Notes: generated by a model not told the origin, from the letters alone. A stretch of DNA of 64,000 nt from Leptodactylus fallax (GCA_947044405.1 CAMRHE010000063.1:4204501-4268500); one strand, 5' to 3'. Shown: positions 24,290 to 35,594, numbered from the stretch's first letter. A program made the numbers and translations.

Positions 24290-25517
24290 TGTAACAAACT
24301 GTAGCTCTATTAGCCATACAGTTGACCAGTTCCTCGCCTCTGCAAGTAAGTATTTTTATTTAGTTGTAATCCCTGCAAGGAGCACTTTGCATACAGCAGA
24401 TGCTGCAGTTAATGCCATGCCAAGACCCACTACAGCAGACATCAGCCATTTCATGCTGAGGGACAGTGGATTACATTTCCCTACACCCCTTACTCCAGGG
24501 GGAGGAGTATCAGAGAAAGGGAATGATTGGCTGAGGAGGGAATTATGGGAGAGGTCTGCACAGGAAAGAGAGAGGACAGCCACATGGGCTGCAGATAGGG
24601 CTTCTTCCAGCCACTGCCAGGGGGCACATAGCTTGGCACTGGGTAACCCAGGACATAGAGACAGTCGTGCCAGCCCACCAGCTCACTCTGAGGGAAGAAG
24701 TAGCATCCCTGCAGCAGCAGCTACCACCTGTCCAGAGTGACCAGACTCCCAAAAGGTACCCAGGGCTGCATCCAAGAAGACTCCTGCCTCATACTCCATT
24801 AGTATCCTGTCACCTGAAAGCTGCAGCACCCTGTGATACTCCAGGCTGGCACCAGATTCCCTGCAAAAGTTAGTGAGTACACTTTGCTGGAATTCGCTGT
24901 ACTGCTGTTAGAAAGTTTATGAGAACTGTGGTAGAAAAGACCTGCTGTGCCTATAGTGCACCAACTTTTCCTGAATACACAACATCGTTCGCAGCTACTG
25001 GGCCCCAACGGATGGACTGTTCTGTTTATCGCTGCAGCCATTAGTAATTCTGCATTGTGTGCTGTTATTTAGGAGTGCAAACTGGTACCTGCAGTATGAG
25101 TGCATGTGTGTGATGACTATAATCTGTGGGTCACTATAGTTCCTGTGCCATTCCCTATAGTTTATTATACCCGCCAGGCCTGGCACATGGTCCATTCCTA
25201 CCACTAGAGGGTTAATACTATAGGATGTACCTGTGTATTGTCATGTGAATCACTGAAACATTTCTCACATTTTACATTTTATTAAGTTTGCCCTTGTTTA
25301 CCCTTCCCATAATAAACCGGTTAAGTAGTTTTACCCTCAACATTTGTGTGTACTGAGCTTAGGTGGGGGTTTCCCGAGTCGACCCCTAGCAGAAGAGGAA
25401 GACCCTCCCGAATTCCTATAGAGTTCCTAGCAAGATTCAGGTGGAGGCACTGCGCCATAGTGAGGTGAGAACTACAACACACCCTGCCTACAGAGGTCGG
25501 CCCAAAGGGGTGTTACA
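24290..25517 (+). mobile_element. Probable long terminal repeat (LTR retrotransposon, solo or 5' LTR)
   Basis: The block starts TGTAACA and ends TGTTACA, the TG...CA inverted ends typical of LTRs. It contains AATAAA at about 25311, followed by a region that could be R-U5. Directly after the end, TGATATCAGAG resembles the primer binding sites that follow many 5' LTRs. No matching target duplication was found outside and no gag or pol sequence follows, so it is either a 5' LTR left from a truncated element or a solo LTR. A 118-codon open frame inside it is not protein-like. Assignment is by structure alone. Confidence 0.42.
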
Positions 25518-25529
25518 TAGTGATATCAG

Positions 25530-26765
25530 AGATCTTGAAAATGAAAGACAAAATATATTATTTTTATAACTGTTTACATGTTTGAAGAAAACCTTCTTTT
25601 ACATTAGTCTGGAAACCTCTTGAAGATGGAGAGTCGATCTAAGCTTCTTTAAGCTGTAAGGTTCATTTATTCGTTTTTGTCCTTGCAGTATCCAAAATCT
25701 GTGTTTGTGATGCTCCCGATTATAGATCTGTCCACTTCACATTTAAGTCCACTTTCACACGGACAGTAATAGTAGACCCCATAAAAATGCTGAAAAAAAA
25801 AAGGTGATATGGTTAATGGAGATACTGATCAATAACATGACAAAAACATAAAAATTCATCACTGAAGTGACATTACACCCCTCGTAGTGTAAACGCTGCA
25901 ATTTTGCCACAGCAGAAACGCTGCGGCAAAAACCGGAGCGTTTTACAGTTCCTTTAAAGTGGATGGGATTCTGGCTAATCCCATCCACACATTGCAGAAA
26001 AATATCCGCAGCGGAAAAGCTGCGATTTCAAAAACCGTTGTTTTTTTTAAAATTGCCATATGTCAATTACAACTACGGAATCGCTGGCGTTTTCCCTATA
26101 GGTATAATTGAAGCAGAAAGTCAGCAGAGGAAAACTCTGCGAACTTTCTGTGAATAGTGCTGCGGGAAAAACCACAATGTGTTTCCATCGCAGTTTTTCC
26201 CACATCGCTTTTTCGCTGCAGCGAAGGGTTTTCCAGCAGGACACAAAGTGGTGGCAATGGGCTCAAAATGGGTCAAAAAATAAAAGAAGCTATACTCAAC
26301 CACCCCCTCTTGTTTAAGTGCTTCCTGGGTCCCTAACGGTCTCTACTTCCTGTTTCCATCTTGACAGAGAATTCACAGACCACTGTAGTGACCCGCCTCA
26401 CGTAGTGATTGTCTAAGGGAGCATTGACAGCCATTTCCTGCTTAGTTGTGATGACAGCAGGAAGTGGAGACCAGCAGGGATCCAGACAATATCAGAACGG
26501 CAGAGACAGGTAAATATGGGTTCTTCTATTATTTTTTAATCCATTTTGAGCCCACTGCCACCAATTTTTGTCTGCCTACATCCATTTTTCACAGCCGTTT
26601 TGCACCCAAGGGGCACCCGTTTTCACAGATCCCCCATACATTTCAGTGACATGGCCTATATTTTGACAGTCCGTGACATCCGTATTTTTAAAGAATGTCG
26701 CACGGCTAGTATTCATGTATTCAGTATTCAGTCGTGTGAATGTAGCCTAATACATTTTTATGGCT
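25530..26765. other. Non-coding with frog-type MITE sequence
   Basis: Between about 25870 and 26245 there is a GC/A-rich repeat with inverted phrases such as CAGCAGAAACGCTGCGGC and CGCAGCGGAAAAGCTGCG. About 26500-26760 holds another short repeat (AGTCCGTGACATCCGT, then GTGTGAATGTAGCCTAATA). No gene is seen. Confidence 0.45.
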
Positions 26766-26769
26766 TCTG

Positions 26770-26915
26770 CTTATAATAATAATAATAACTTTATGTAGTG
26801 TCAACATATTCCGCAGCACCACAAGTCGGAAGGTACATGAGCAGACAGTATTTGACATTACAGTGTGACAAACAAATTAATACATTAAACAATAGGAGTG
26901 AGAGCCCTCAAATAA
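26770..26915 (-). mobile_element. 3' tail fragment of a CR1/L2-like LINE
   Basis: An (ATA)n run followed by ACTTTATGTAGTGTCAACAT, ATTCCGCAGCACCA and then TACAGTGTGACAAACAAATTAATAC resembles the 3' end of the CR1-like element at 53.24 kb, which has a GGTGCTGTACATTTG tail. Such LINE tails end in short microsatellites and carry the poorly conserved 3' UTR. Inserted in minus orientation. Confidence 0.5.

Positions 26916-26919
<4 letters not shown>

Positions 26920-26959
<40 letters not shown>
26920..26959. repeat. AT dinucleotide microsatellite
   Basis: About 40 bp of pure TA immediately after the LINE tail fragment. Confidence 0.95.
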
Positions 26960-26963
<4 letters not shown>

Positions 26964-28720
26964 CATACAAGGACCGCAAATTATGAAGAGTGTCCTATTT
27001 TTGCCACATTGGCTTCACAGACAAATGTAGAGGATCATACAAGTCTTTTTGCAGATCTGTGATTGCAGATGACAAACTGACTTGTTTTTGCGGATGTCGG
27101 ATCAGTATTTACGGACAGTAAAAACCACTATGGTTTTGTGCTGAGGGGAGGGTCTTGCTACTCACCTCTTTAGAGCAACGGCAACACCCTCAATGGTGAT
27201 ATCTCAGGAATGAAGGCAGCAATTCACAAAAACAACGTTTGATTCAGGTAACCCTAACCTATCTATCTGTGGGGCTGGGTTCTGCTGACAGACTCCCTTG
27301 GCAACACAACTCTTCACTCAGCAGTTCTCAATATCAAGCTCACTCAGTTTTGGAGGCACTCCAGCTTTAAAACAGTTAGAAACGTTAATTCTTACAGGGC
27401 AGACTCGGGCTGCAGGTACCCGGTTGTATACTCTGTATACCCAGCTGTCTTCTTCACTCTTTGGGATAAACTGGACTTCCTCTAGGCTGATCTGCTCACT
27501 AGGCCCCTGTGGTGATCTGACCTTGCCTTTTGGTGCTCCCCATTCTCTCCTGTACCTCCAGTACCTCACACTGGTAGTTTCTCTCAGGCGCCATGCACAC
27601 GATGGTGTGCATGTAAGCAAGCCGTGATGGATGACTCCAGGGCCCCATTCACTAAGGTCATTGAGCAAGGGATGCAAAATGGACAGGAATAGGACCTGTC
27701 CTGAGTTTTGCCCTGGACCCCATACACAGGACTTTGAAAAACACTGCTAGCACACTAACAACCCCAATGTAAGTGCAGGCTTTGTTAACGGCTCCTCCAT
27801 GGGTGATATAGTGTCTAGGGCCCCTGTGTCCCCATGTGAGGTTGGCTGACCTCTGGCAGGTCCTAATACTGCTCTCATGCTATATTTACCCTGGTCCTAG
27901 AGCCCTCTGGTTACCTCACAGCCTGCCCTGCAGCCAAATTTGCAATTAAGGGCAACATAGTGAAGCATGTCTAAAAGTTATATTACGTATCAGATCAACA
28001 CAATAGGGTGTAAAATGGAAACCAGTACAACACCTGTTTATCGATACTCACCAAAGGGGAACATTTCTGAGTTTCTGCGGCTTTTGGAGCACATCTAGCA
28101 AGACCTAGCATACTATGACGGTGGCAGCAGCTGCTCTTACATTGAGCACTTTGAAGACATAATTCTCCATTGTCCTAAATGTAAAACAGAGCAAATATAT
28201 TTTCTGTCAATTGGCTTAAATGGCATTTTTAAAAAAGTTTTATAGAGAAAATCGCGAAAACTGAAAAATTACAAAAAAACAAGTATAAAAGTTGTGTTTT
28301 AAAGAAATTGTTTCCAGGTCAATGGGAAGAATTAGCCAAGTCTGCTTCTTTGTACAAAAAGTTAGCACCATTCACTTCACTTTTAAAAAGTGAAAAAGTG
28401 GGCATGGTTATTTTGGGGCGGTGGCTTTTAGAGGAACACACTGACACCACTTGAGTTGCGCCGTAAAGGGGTCTACTGAGGTTCTGTTGCCCAAGGGCCC
28501 ACACAGACCTGGTGCCAGCCATGATAAGGCCAACCCCATAGAAGTGACTGGAATGCTGATGACACAAGTGCTTCCATTTACAAGGAGCCTACAGGGAAAC
28601 TTTAGGGACCTTTTCTACTGATGTCTGGGGGTCCCAGCGATTGGACACCCAATGACCTGACACTTATCTTGGCACGTGGGAGTCTGTATTGCAACACAAA
28701 TAACACAAGTCAATGAGTTT
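26960..28720. other. Non-coding with MITE fragments
   Basis: At about 27215-27300 a stretch with CCTAACCTATCTATCTGTGG and GCTGACAGACTCCC is inverted relative to a similar stretch at about 32295-32370. At about 27585-27745 a CATGCACACGATGGTGTGCA palindrome begins a repeat also present at about 30777-31012. No gene is seen. Confidence 0.45.
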
Positions 28721-28726
28721 TATTGG

Positions 28727-28952
28727 TGTTCTGGTGTCTTCTTCAGCCCCAAAAAACTTTTTCGTGTTGCAACAGAGCTCATCTTGTCTTCAGTGAAGGA
28801 AACTTTTTACTTTTGATACCAATGAAGAGAACCTGGAGAAGGTGTTCGATAAATATGGACACGTCATAGACAATTGAAAGCTTTCCTTCATCATGGTGAG
28901 CTCTGTTGCAACACAAAAGAGATAAGTATTTTGGGCCTGAAGAAGACACCGG
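28727..28952. repeat. Inverted repeat enclosing an RRM gene fragment
   Basis: The left arm contains GGTGTCTTCTTCAGCCCCAA and then GTGTTGCAACAGAGCTCAT. The right arm contains GAGCTCTGTTGCAACAC and GGGCCTGAAGAAGACACC, its reverse complement. Arms are about 70-85 bp with a small gap. The loop holds the CIRBP/RBM3-like fragment, and the inner edge of the right arm in reverse contains an ATG and GATGAAGGAAAGC, matching the start of the same reading frame. Confidence 0.75.
28792..28878 (+). pseudogene. Fragment of an RRM protein gene resembling CIRBP/RBM3
   Basis: In one frame the DNA encodes RKLFTFDTNEENLEKVF followed by DKYGHVID, then a stop. This resembles the first third of the cold-inducible RNA-binding protein RRM: the family starts SDEGKLFVGGL and continues FDTNEQSLEQVFSKYG, which includes the RNP2 strand and helix 1. 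The GGL part of RNP2 is missing, as if a few codons were deleted. The rest of the RRM and the Arg/Gly tail are absent. It is a dead fragment, either a retrocopy piece or a captured exon, lying in the loop of an inverted repeat. Confidence 0.5.
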
Positions 28953-29189
28953 CATGGCCTCAAAATGCTTTGTTGGACTTTTCAACTGGATAGTTAGATT
29001 TGAACAATTAGAGAAAAGTTAACTAAACCCACCGATTTTGGCAGGAGAAGCTGACCGTTTTGTGCATGGGGAGCTTCCCAACTCAGTATAGATCAGGGGT
29101 TGCATGTGACCCCAGAGGTTGTCATCTGTGAAAAGACCCCCTGCGGACTACAAGCTCAGGGAAGCTTGAGTGTAGGTACTTACCTCTCC

Positions 29190-29945
29190 GCTCCCCCCCA
29201 AAAAAAAGTTTTAAAAAATATTTTTAAAAAAACTAAAAGTTCAAATCTCCCCTTTTTCCCTAGAATACATATAAAAGTAAAATATTACCGTGAAACACAT
29301 ACACATTAGGTATCCCTGTATCCGAAAATTCCCAGTCTACAAACTTATAAAAAAATTTTTTCCCGTACGGTGAACACTGTAGAGGAAAATAAAATCAAAA
29401 GTTTTTCCTCTGATAAAAATTTGAATAAGAATTATCAAAGCAATAGCAATTCTCCAAAATGGTATAACTAAAAAGTACACCTGGCCCCGCAAAAAAGACG
29501 CCCTATGCATCCCCGTACACGGAAATATAAAAAAGTTACGGGTGAATATGGCGACTTTTAGAAAAAAAAATTTTTGCAGTGTTTTAGATTTTTTTTAGGG
29601 GTTAAAAAGTAAATAAAACCATATAAATTTGGTATTCCCAAATTGTACAGAAACATAGAATACAGGCAACATGTCATTTTGGCTGCAGAGTGATCGCCGT
29701 AAAAATGAAGTCCGTAAGTAAGTCGCACAAATGCACTTTTTCTTCAATTCCACCCCATTCTGAATTTTTTTCCAGCTTCCCAGTACATTGTACAGAATAG
29801 TAAATGGTATCAAAATGAAGAACAATTTGTCCTGCAAACATTAAACTCTCATATGGGTCTGAGAACGGAAAAAGTTATTGGCTTTGGAGGCTGGAGAATC
29901 AAAAACTAAAATCGAAAAATGTCACTTGCAGGAAGGGGTTAAACT
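29190..29945. mobile_element. Frog-type repeat ending GGAAGGGGTTAA
   Basis: It contains AAAAGTTCAAATCTCCC, GTGAAACACATACACATTAG, GGTATCCCTGTATCC and a tail AAATCGAAAAATGTCACTTG before GGAAGGGGTTAA. The same blocks in the same order occur at about 45130-45330. The tail recurs at about 55772-55803. Both phrases fit an A/T-rich non-autonomous element with TTAACCC/GGGTTAA ends. The left end is missing here. Confidence 0.6.
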
Positions 29946-30065
29946 GTGTGGGGCCACTGCTGGGGGGACAATAAACTGTGTGGGGCCACTGCTGAGGAAC
30001 ATTAAACTATACGGGGTCACTGGTGGAGAATATTAAACTGTGTGGGGCCACTGGGATTATTTAAC
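29946..30065 (+). repeat. Short minisatellite (GTGTGGGGCCACTGCT)
   Basis: About four copies of a 35-40 bp unit containing TAAACTGTGTGGGGCCACTG. It resembles the GGGGCCACT minisatellites near 47.7 and 50.8 kb. Confidence 0.8.
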
Positions 30066-31012
30066 AATAAATTTGTATTGTATCGAATTTAGGAATGCGG
30101 CCCCATCAACCTCAAACTATTTCTGTGTGTGTCTCATTTGCTGGCCAAGTTTAAGCCCCCTGATCTAGAAGATGTCAGGGGGAAAGAAGGATAGGACAAG
30201 TTTTATTTTGATATTTGATTCTGACAGCGACTGCCAAGCATGCGTGTGTATGGGAATATCGGAAGGAATAACTCAGCTGAATACGCATATGACTTACAGG
30301 TACTTTGATACTTTTAACTGGAGAACTAGCTCTGCATGTAGAGCTATTTGTTTCTGGTGAATATGGTAGAAGAGGCTTCAGTGGTAACCTTCAGTGCAGA
30401 TGTGAACATAGCCTTGCCTCAGCAAAGTGTTTTTTGTCCCTGAATTTAGCCTTCAACACATTGTACACACAAGTAAGATTATAGCGCACATGAGATACGA
30501 GATGGAAAGAACAGGTAATATAAGCAGAAAGATAATACACCTTACTCTTTATTACTGTAATATTCTTACTGGTATTGGTGTATATTTTTTGCAGTGGTGA
30601 GGGCTTGTTTTTTGCAGGCTGACTTGTATAGTTTTATGGCGATAATGGTACATATCATGAATTGTTTAAGATTTATCACTTTTTGGGAAGGGGAGGTTGG
30701 AAAAAACAGCAATTCTGGCATTGGTTTTTTGGAAAATTTGTTTTGACATCATTCATCGTGGGGTATGTTGCAATAAGGTCTCATGCACACTGACACTGTT
30801 GCAATAAGGCTAGCACACTGACCCATTCATTTCTATAGCCCCATACACACAAAAGTGTATTTTTACAGTCCAGTGTATGAGGCCATGAGCAAAACTCAGG
30901 ACAGGTCCTATTCCTGTCCATTTTGTGCGGACCATGCTGGATGACATCTGTGTGCCACCCGTGCCGTGCAAACACGGCTTAGCAACACACACACGGTCGT
31001 GTACATGTCGCT
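30066..31012. other. Non-coding, one MITE-like repeat
   Basis: About 30777-31012 has GTCTCATGCACACTGACAC at the left and CACACGGTCGTGTACATG at the right, a diverged inverted repeat shared with about 27.6 kb. Nothing else is supported. Confidence 0.45.
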
Positions 31013-31013
31013 G

Positions 31014-31462
31014 TAAAGGGAGTCTGTCAGGTCCAAGATGCCACCCAAACCAATAACAGTGGCTATGTAGCGGCATTTAATGAAAAACATACAAACAAAC
31101 CGATGAAGCAATGTAGAGTTAACCATCTTTTTATGGATATGCAAATCAGCCGGCAAGTGCAATGGAGGCGGGGCTTATTTGTCTACAGACAGCTGTGATA
31201 TAGGCAGAGGCTGAAAATGTCATTCATAGCTACAGGCGCGTCATTCCAGCAGATAGGCAGACTGTCTGTAGGTAAATCTGGCAATTCAGGCTCCGCCCCT
31301 GATGCACTTGAGGCTGATTTGCATATCCATAAAAAGATGGTTATCTCTGCATTGCTTCATTGGTTTGTGGCAACACAGGTATGTTTCTGCTCCTATTAAA
31401 GGCTCCTACATGGCACTATTATTGGTTTGGGAGGCATTTTGCACCTACCAATCTCCCTTTAA
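31014..31462. mobile_element. MITE with AAAGGGAGTCTGTCAG end
   Basis: Left end AAAGGGAGTCTGTCAGG; right end CAATCTCCCTTTAA. The interior has strong inverted arms: ACCATCTTTTTATGGATATG with GCAAATCAGCC at about 31121-31152, and the reverse complement at about 31311-31342. No coding capacity. Confidence 0.75.
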
Positions 31463-32470
31463 AATGATGCCATATATCTATATACAGTATTTCTTTTACC
31501 ACTATATATATAATGTCTTTTAATAATTTTTCTCCTTAACATAGATATATCTAAATATATGACAGTAAAGAATGAGTGAAAATACAAAATCTGAAATATA
31601 ATTCACATTACCAGGTTAAAGATGAGTCCAGACTGTGCTACCTCACACGAGAGCAGTAGACACAAAAACAGCAAGATGGCCGTAATCCTATTTCCTGCCA
31701 TTTCTATAATGATGAGTCCTCTACCAAGCATCATATATATATGCTATCCCATAACACCAGGTGACCTGCTATACACCAATCCGTTTCACAGCATGTTGGA
31801 AAAGTAAACTTGACTATCAGTTATGTGAATGCTGCAGGTGTAAAACTGGTGATAACTATGGTCGTACAGTTCTGTTACAAAGGTTTTACAAATCATCAAT
31901 GTGAATTTTCTGATCATGGCTGAAAGGCATTCTACAAGTCTAGGTTACAACTAAAGCTCTGTTCACACCTGCGTCAGAAGTTCTGCTAGGAGGATACCTC
32001 ACAGATTCTGTCACAAAGCGGGACAAAAACTTTCTGGTAAAAATGAGACACCAAATGTCACAATCTGCTGAAACACTTACCTCTGTCTGCTGCTGCCATG
32101 GTGGGCATTTCTCACCTATCTACTGCCACCTTCTGGTCCTGGACTGCTCTGCCCAGTGGCCTTCTTATGACCCCTGTCTTCATACTGAACCTCTGGCACT
32201 ATGTCTCATATACATGCACTTCTTAAAAGGCAAACATGGGATAAAGTTCCCCCTCCTCAACCAATGCCCAGCCATCCAAGGTTTCATAAAGGAAGTTTGT
32301 CAGCAGACCCCAGTATATCAACTCAGCCCCAAAGATAGATAGGTTAGGGTCACTTGAATCAGACAGTGTTTTCCCCTTGTGAATAGTTGACTCTGTTGTT
32401 GAGACATCGCTGTTTTTGACAATATGCATATAAGCTTTTTGGAGCAATGAGGGCGTTGCTGCTTCCCTGT
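31463..32470. other. Non-coding, MITE fragments
   Basis: Includes CTGTTCACACCTGCGTCAG (about 31960), typical of frog MITE ends, and at 32295-32370 a stretch inverted relative to about 27.2-27.3 kb (GTCAGCAGACCCCAG, AAAGATAGATAGGTTAGGG). No gene is seen. Confidence 0.45.
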
Positions 32471-33300
32471 TTGGACCATGGTGGTAATATTTTCACTCAG
32501 TATTGTAGTATTATTTGAGTACTGTATGGTGGTAATATTTTCACTCAGTTTGGCAGTTTTTCAACACTGTATGATGGTATTACTTTCACTTAGTTTGGCA
32601 GTATTTCAGTACTGTATGATGGTATTACTTTCACTTGGTTTAGCAATATTATTTGAGCACTGTATGGTGGTATTATTTTCACTCAGTTTTGCAGCATTAT
32701 TTGAGTAGTGTATAGTGGCATTATTTTAGCTGTTATTATTTAGCTTATTTTAAGGTGGTATTATTTATACTCAGTTTGGCGGTATTTCAGTACTGTACGG
32801 GGGTAATACTTTCACAAAATTTAGAAGTATTATTTGATCTGCATGGTGACATTATTTTCACTTAGGCTAGGTTCACACTAGTGTTCGAGCCTCTCCGTCC
32901 CAGATTCCGCTTAAAATCGGTGGAGAGAAAAGTCCTGCAAGCAGGACTTTTCTCTCTGTGGTTTTCAGCGGAAACCAGACGGACCTTATTATAGTCTATG
33001 GGGTTTGCAAGTTTCTGAGAGTAACCACTTTTCAAGTGGACCGGAAGGACGGAAACCCGAATGCTAGTGTGAACCTAGCATTAGTTTGGAAGTCTTATTT
33101 GAGCACTGTATGGTGGTATTATTTTAACTCAGTTTGGCAGTACTTCAGTACTGCATGGAGGTATTACTTTCACTTAGTTTAGCAATATTATTTGAGCATT
33201 GTATGGTGGAAATATTTTCACTCAGTTTTGCAGAATTATTTGAGTAGTGTATAGTGGCATTATTTTAGCTTAGTTTGGCAGTATTTTTTCAGCACTGTAA
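32471..33300 (+). repeat. 46-48 bp minisatellite, split by a MITE
   Basis: About 13 diverged units contain CAGTTTGGCAGTATTATTTG, then AGCACTGTATGGTGG, then TATTATTTTCACT. The array is interrupted by the MITE at 32865-33080 and resumes with AGTTTGGAAGTCTTATTTG. Confidence 0.85.
32865..33080. mobile_element. MITE with GCTAGGTTCACACTAG ends and TTA target duplication
   Basis: A 216-bp element. The left end reads GGCTAGGTTCACACTAG; the right end is CTAGTGTGAACCTAGCA. TTA flanks both sides (32862-32864 and 33081-33083), and joining the flanks restores an uninterrupted minisatellite unit. A 3-bp TTA duplication fits PIF/Harbinger-type integration. The centre is a palindrome, AAAAGTCCTGC and GCAGGACTTTT. 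Confidence 0.85.
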
Positions 33301-33861
33301 GTGGCGTTTTAGCGCTGTGTAAGCCCTATGCATTGATGTGAGTATTGCTTCTTTTAGGTCTTTAACCCATTATGGGCCCTTTATAAAAAAAAAAAAATAA
33401 AAAAAAATCCCTACTGGTTAACCCCTTTAAAGTCATATGTGAATGCAATTACACAACTTGGGTGTATTTTTTTTCAGTGCCAAGGACATCATGAACTATA
33501 AATACATCCTTAGGACAAAGAGCAACTCCCATCCTGGAGGACTTGGGACATACATACAGTGCCTTGCGAAAGTATTCGGCCCCCTTCAACTTTTCAACCT
33601 TTTGCCACATTTCAGGCTTCAAACATAAAGATATAAAATTTTAATTTTTTGGTGAAGAATCAACAAGTGGGACACAATTGTGAAGTGGAACGAAAAGTTA
33701 TTGGTTATTTTAAACTTTTGTAAAAAATAAAAAGCTGAAAAGTGGGGCGTGCAATATTATTCGGCCCCTTTACTTTCAGTGCAGCAAACTCACCCCAGAA
33801 GTTCAGTGAGGATCTCTGAATGATCCAATGTTGTTCTAAATGACTGATGATGATAAATATA

Positions 33862-34485
33862 TGGACGGGGACATCTCTCCTTGAGGAGAGCACCAGTTAA
33901 GGTGTGTAGAGTTTTGAGTTGCCTTTCGCCCTCTACTAAGCATCTACATATCACAAGGCATTATGGGAAAGGAGCTGGGAGCTCATGCGCCCTCTGTTGA
34001 ATGTAACAGATCCTCAGTTTGCTTTTGACTCACCGAGTCTTGAGACAGCAAAAGGGATTTTAGCCAAGCCAGTTTCACTTATCTGCATACAGCGCCGTTT
34101 CGGGATTTTTGTCCCTCATCGGTGCAGAGCACTCCCAGCTCCTTTCCCATAATGCCTTGTGATATGTAGATGCTTAGTAGAGGGCGAAAGGCAACTCAAA
34201 ACTCTACACACCTTAACTGGTGCTCTCCTCAAGGAGAGATGTCCCTGTCCATAACCCACTCATTGCCTCCCACAAAACCAGCTAGTACACTTTGCTCTGC
34301 ACTGATGAGAGACAAAAATCCCAAAACGGCGCTGTATGCGGATAAGTGAAACTGGCTTGGCTAAAATCCCTTTTGCTGTCTCAAGACTCGGTAAGTCAAA
34401 AGCAAACTGAGGATCTGTTACATCCAACAGAGAGTGCATGAGCTCCCCAGCTCTTTTCCCATAATGCCTTGTGATATGATGATAA
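33862..34485. mobile_element. Inverted-repeat insertion inside the Tc1 element, 15-bp target duplication
   Basis: ATGATGATAAATATA stands immediately before the insert and is repeated at its right border (ending about 34491). The insert holds two nested inverted pairs. One runs from ACATCTCTCCTTGAGGAGAG to GGAAAGGAGCTGGGAG and returns inverted at about 34130-34255. The other is AGATCCTCAGTTTGCTTTTG to CATCGGTGCAGAGCA, returning inverted at about 34300-34425. A partial third copy of the first arm ends it. The long duplication points to retrotransposition-type target cleavage rather than Tc1 cut-and-paste. Confidence 0.75.
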
Positions 34486-34575
34486 ATATAATCCACCTGT
34501 GTGTAATCAAGTCTCCGTATAAATGCACCTGCTCTGTGATAGTCTCAGGGTTCTGTTTAAAGCGCAGAGAGCATC

Positions 34576-35594
34576 ATGAAGACCAAGGAACACACCAGGC
34601 AGGTCCGTGATACTGTTGTAGAGAAGTTTTAAACCGGATTTGGATACAAAAAGATTTCCCAAACTTTAAACATCCCAAGGAGCACTGTGCAAGCGATCAT
34701 ATTGAAATGGAAGGAGTATCAGACCACTGCAAATCTACCAAGACCCGGCCGTCCCTCTAAACTTTCATCTCAAACAAGGAGAAGACTGATCAGAGATGCA
34801 GCTAAGAGGCCCATGATTACTCTGGATGAACTGCAGAGATCTACAGCTGAGGTGGGAGAGTCTGTCCATAGGACAACAATCAGTCGTACACTGCACAAAT
34901 CTGGCCTTTATGGAAGAGTGGCAAGAAGAAAGCCATTTCTCAAAGATATCCATAAAAAGTCTTGTTTAAACTTTGCCCCAAGCCACCTGGGAGACACAGC
35001 AAACATGTGGAAGGAGGTGCTCTGGTCAGATGAAACCAAAATCGAACTTTTTGGCCACAATGCAAAACGATATGTTTGGAGTAAAAGCAACACAGCTCAT
35101 CACCCTGAACACACCATCCCCACCGTCAAACATGGTGGTGGCAGCATCATGGTTTGGACCTGCTTTTCTTCAGCAGGGACAGGGAAGATGGTTAAAATTG
35201 ATGGGAAGATGGATGGAGCCAAATACAGGACCATTCTGGAAGAAAACCTGTTGGAGTCTGCAAAAGACCTGAGATGGGACGGAGATTTATCTTCCAACAA
35301 GACAATGATCCCAAACATAAAGCAAAATCTACAATGGAATGGTTCACAAATAAACGTATCCAGGTGTTAGAATGGCCAAGTCAAAGTCCAGACCTGAATC
35401 CAGTCGAGAATCTGTGGAAAGAGCTGAAAACTGATGTTCACAAACGCTCTCCATCCAACCTCACTGAGCTCCAGCTGTTTTCCAAGGAAGAATGGGCAAG
35501 AATTTCAGTCTCTCGATGTGCAAAACTGATAGAGACATACCCCAAGCGACTTGCATCTGTAATCGCAGCAAAAGGTGACGCTACAAAGTATTAA
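34576..35594 (+). pseudogene. Tc1 transposase, nearly complete but broken
   Basis: Starts MKTKEHTRQVRDTVVEKF at 34576. A TAA follows codon 18 in the same frame, where an AAG-TTT-AAA-type sequence has gained a T. The frame then continues through the HTH region (GYKKISQTLNIPRSTVQ), the GRPSKLS linker and the catalytic domain: first Asp in VLWSDETKIELFG, then KHGGGSIMVW. A frameshift at about 35275-35290 moves it to another frame carrying the second Asp ([12 protein letters not shown]) and the Glu ([11 protein letters not shown]), with C-terminus ending GDATKY before a stop. All three DD34E residues are present. One stop and one frameshift are the only clear lesions, so it died recently compared with the other two Tc1 copies here. 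Confidence 0.92.

Noticed and set aside
24387..24740. A 117-codon plus-strand frame
   Set aside because: It lies inside the probable LTR, is low in complexity, and resembles no protein family.
25517..25540. The primer-binding-site-like sequence as proof of a retrotransposon
   Set aside because: The match is short and no gag or pol follows, so it was used only as supporting evidence for the LTR call.
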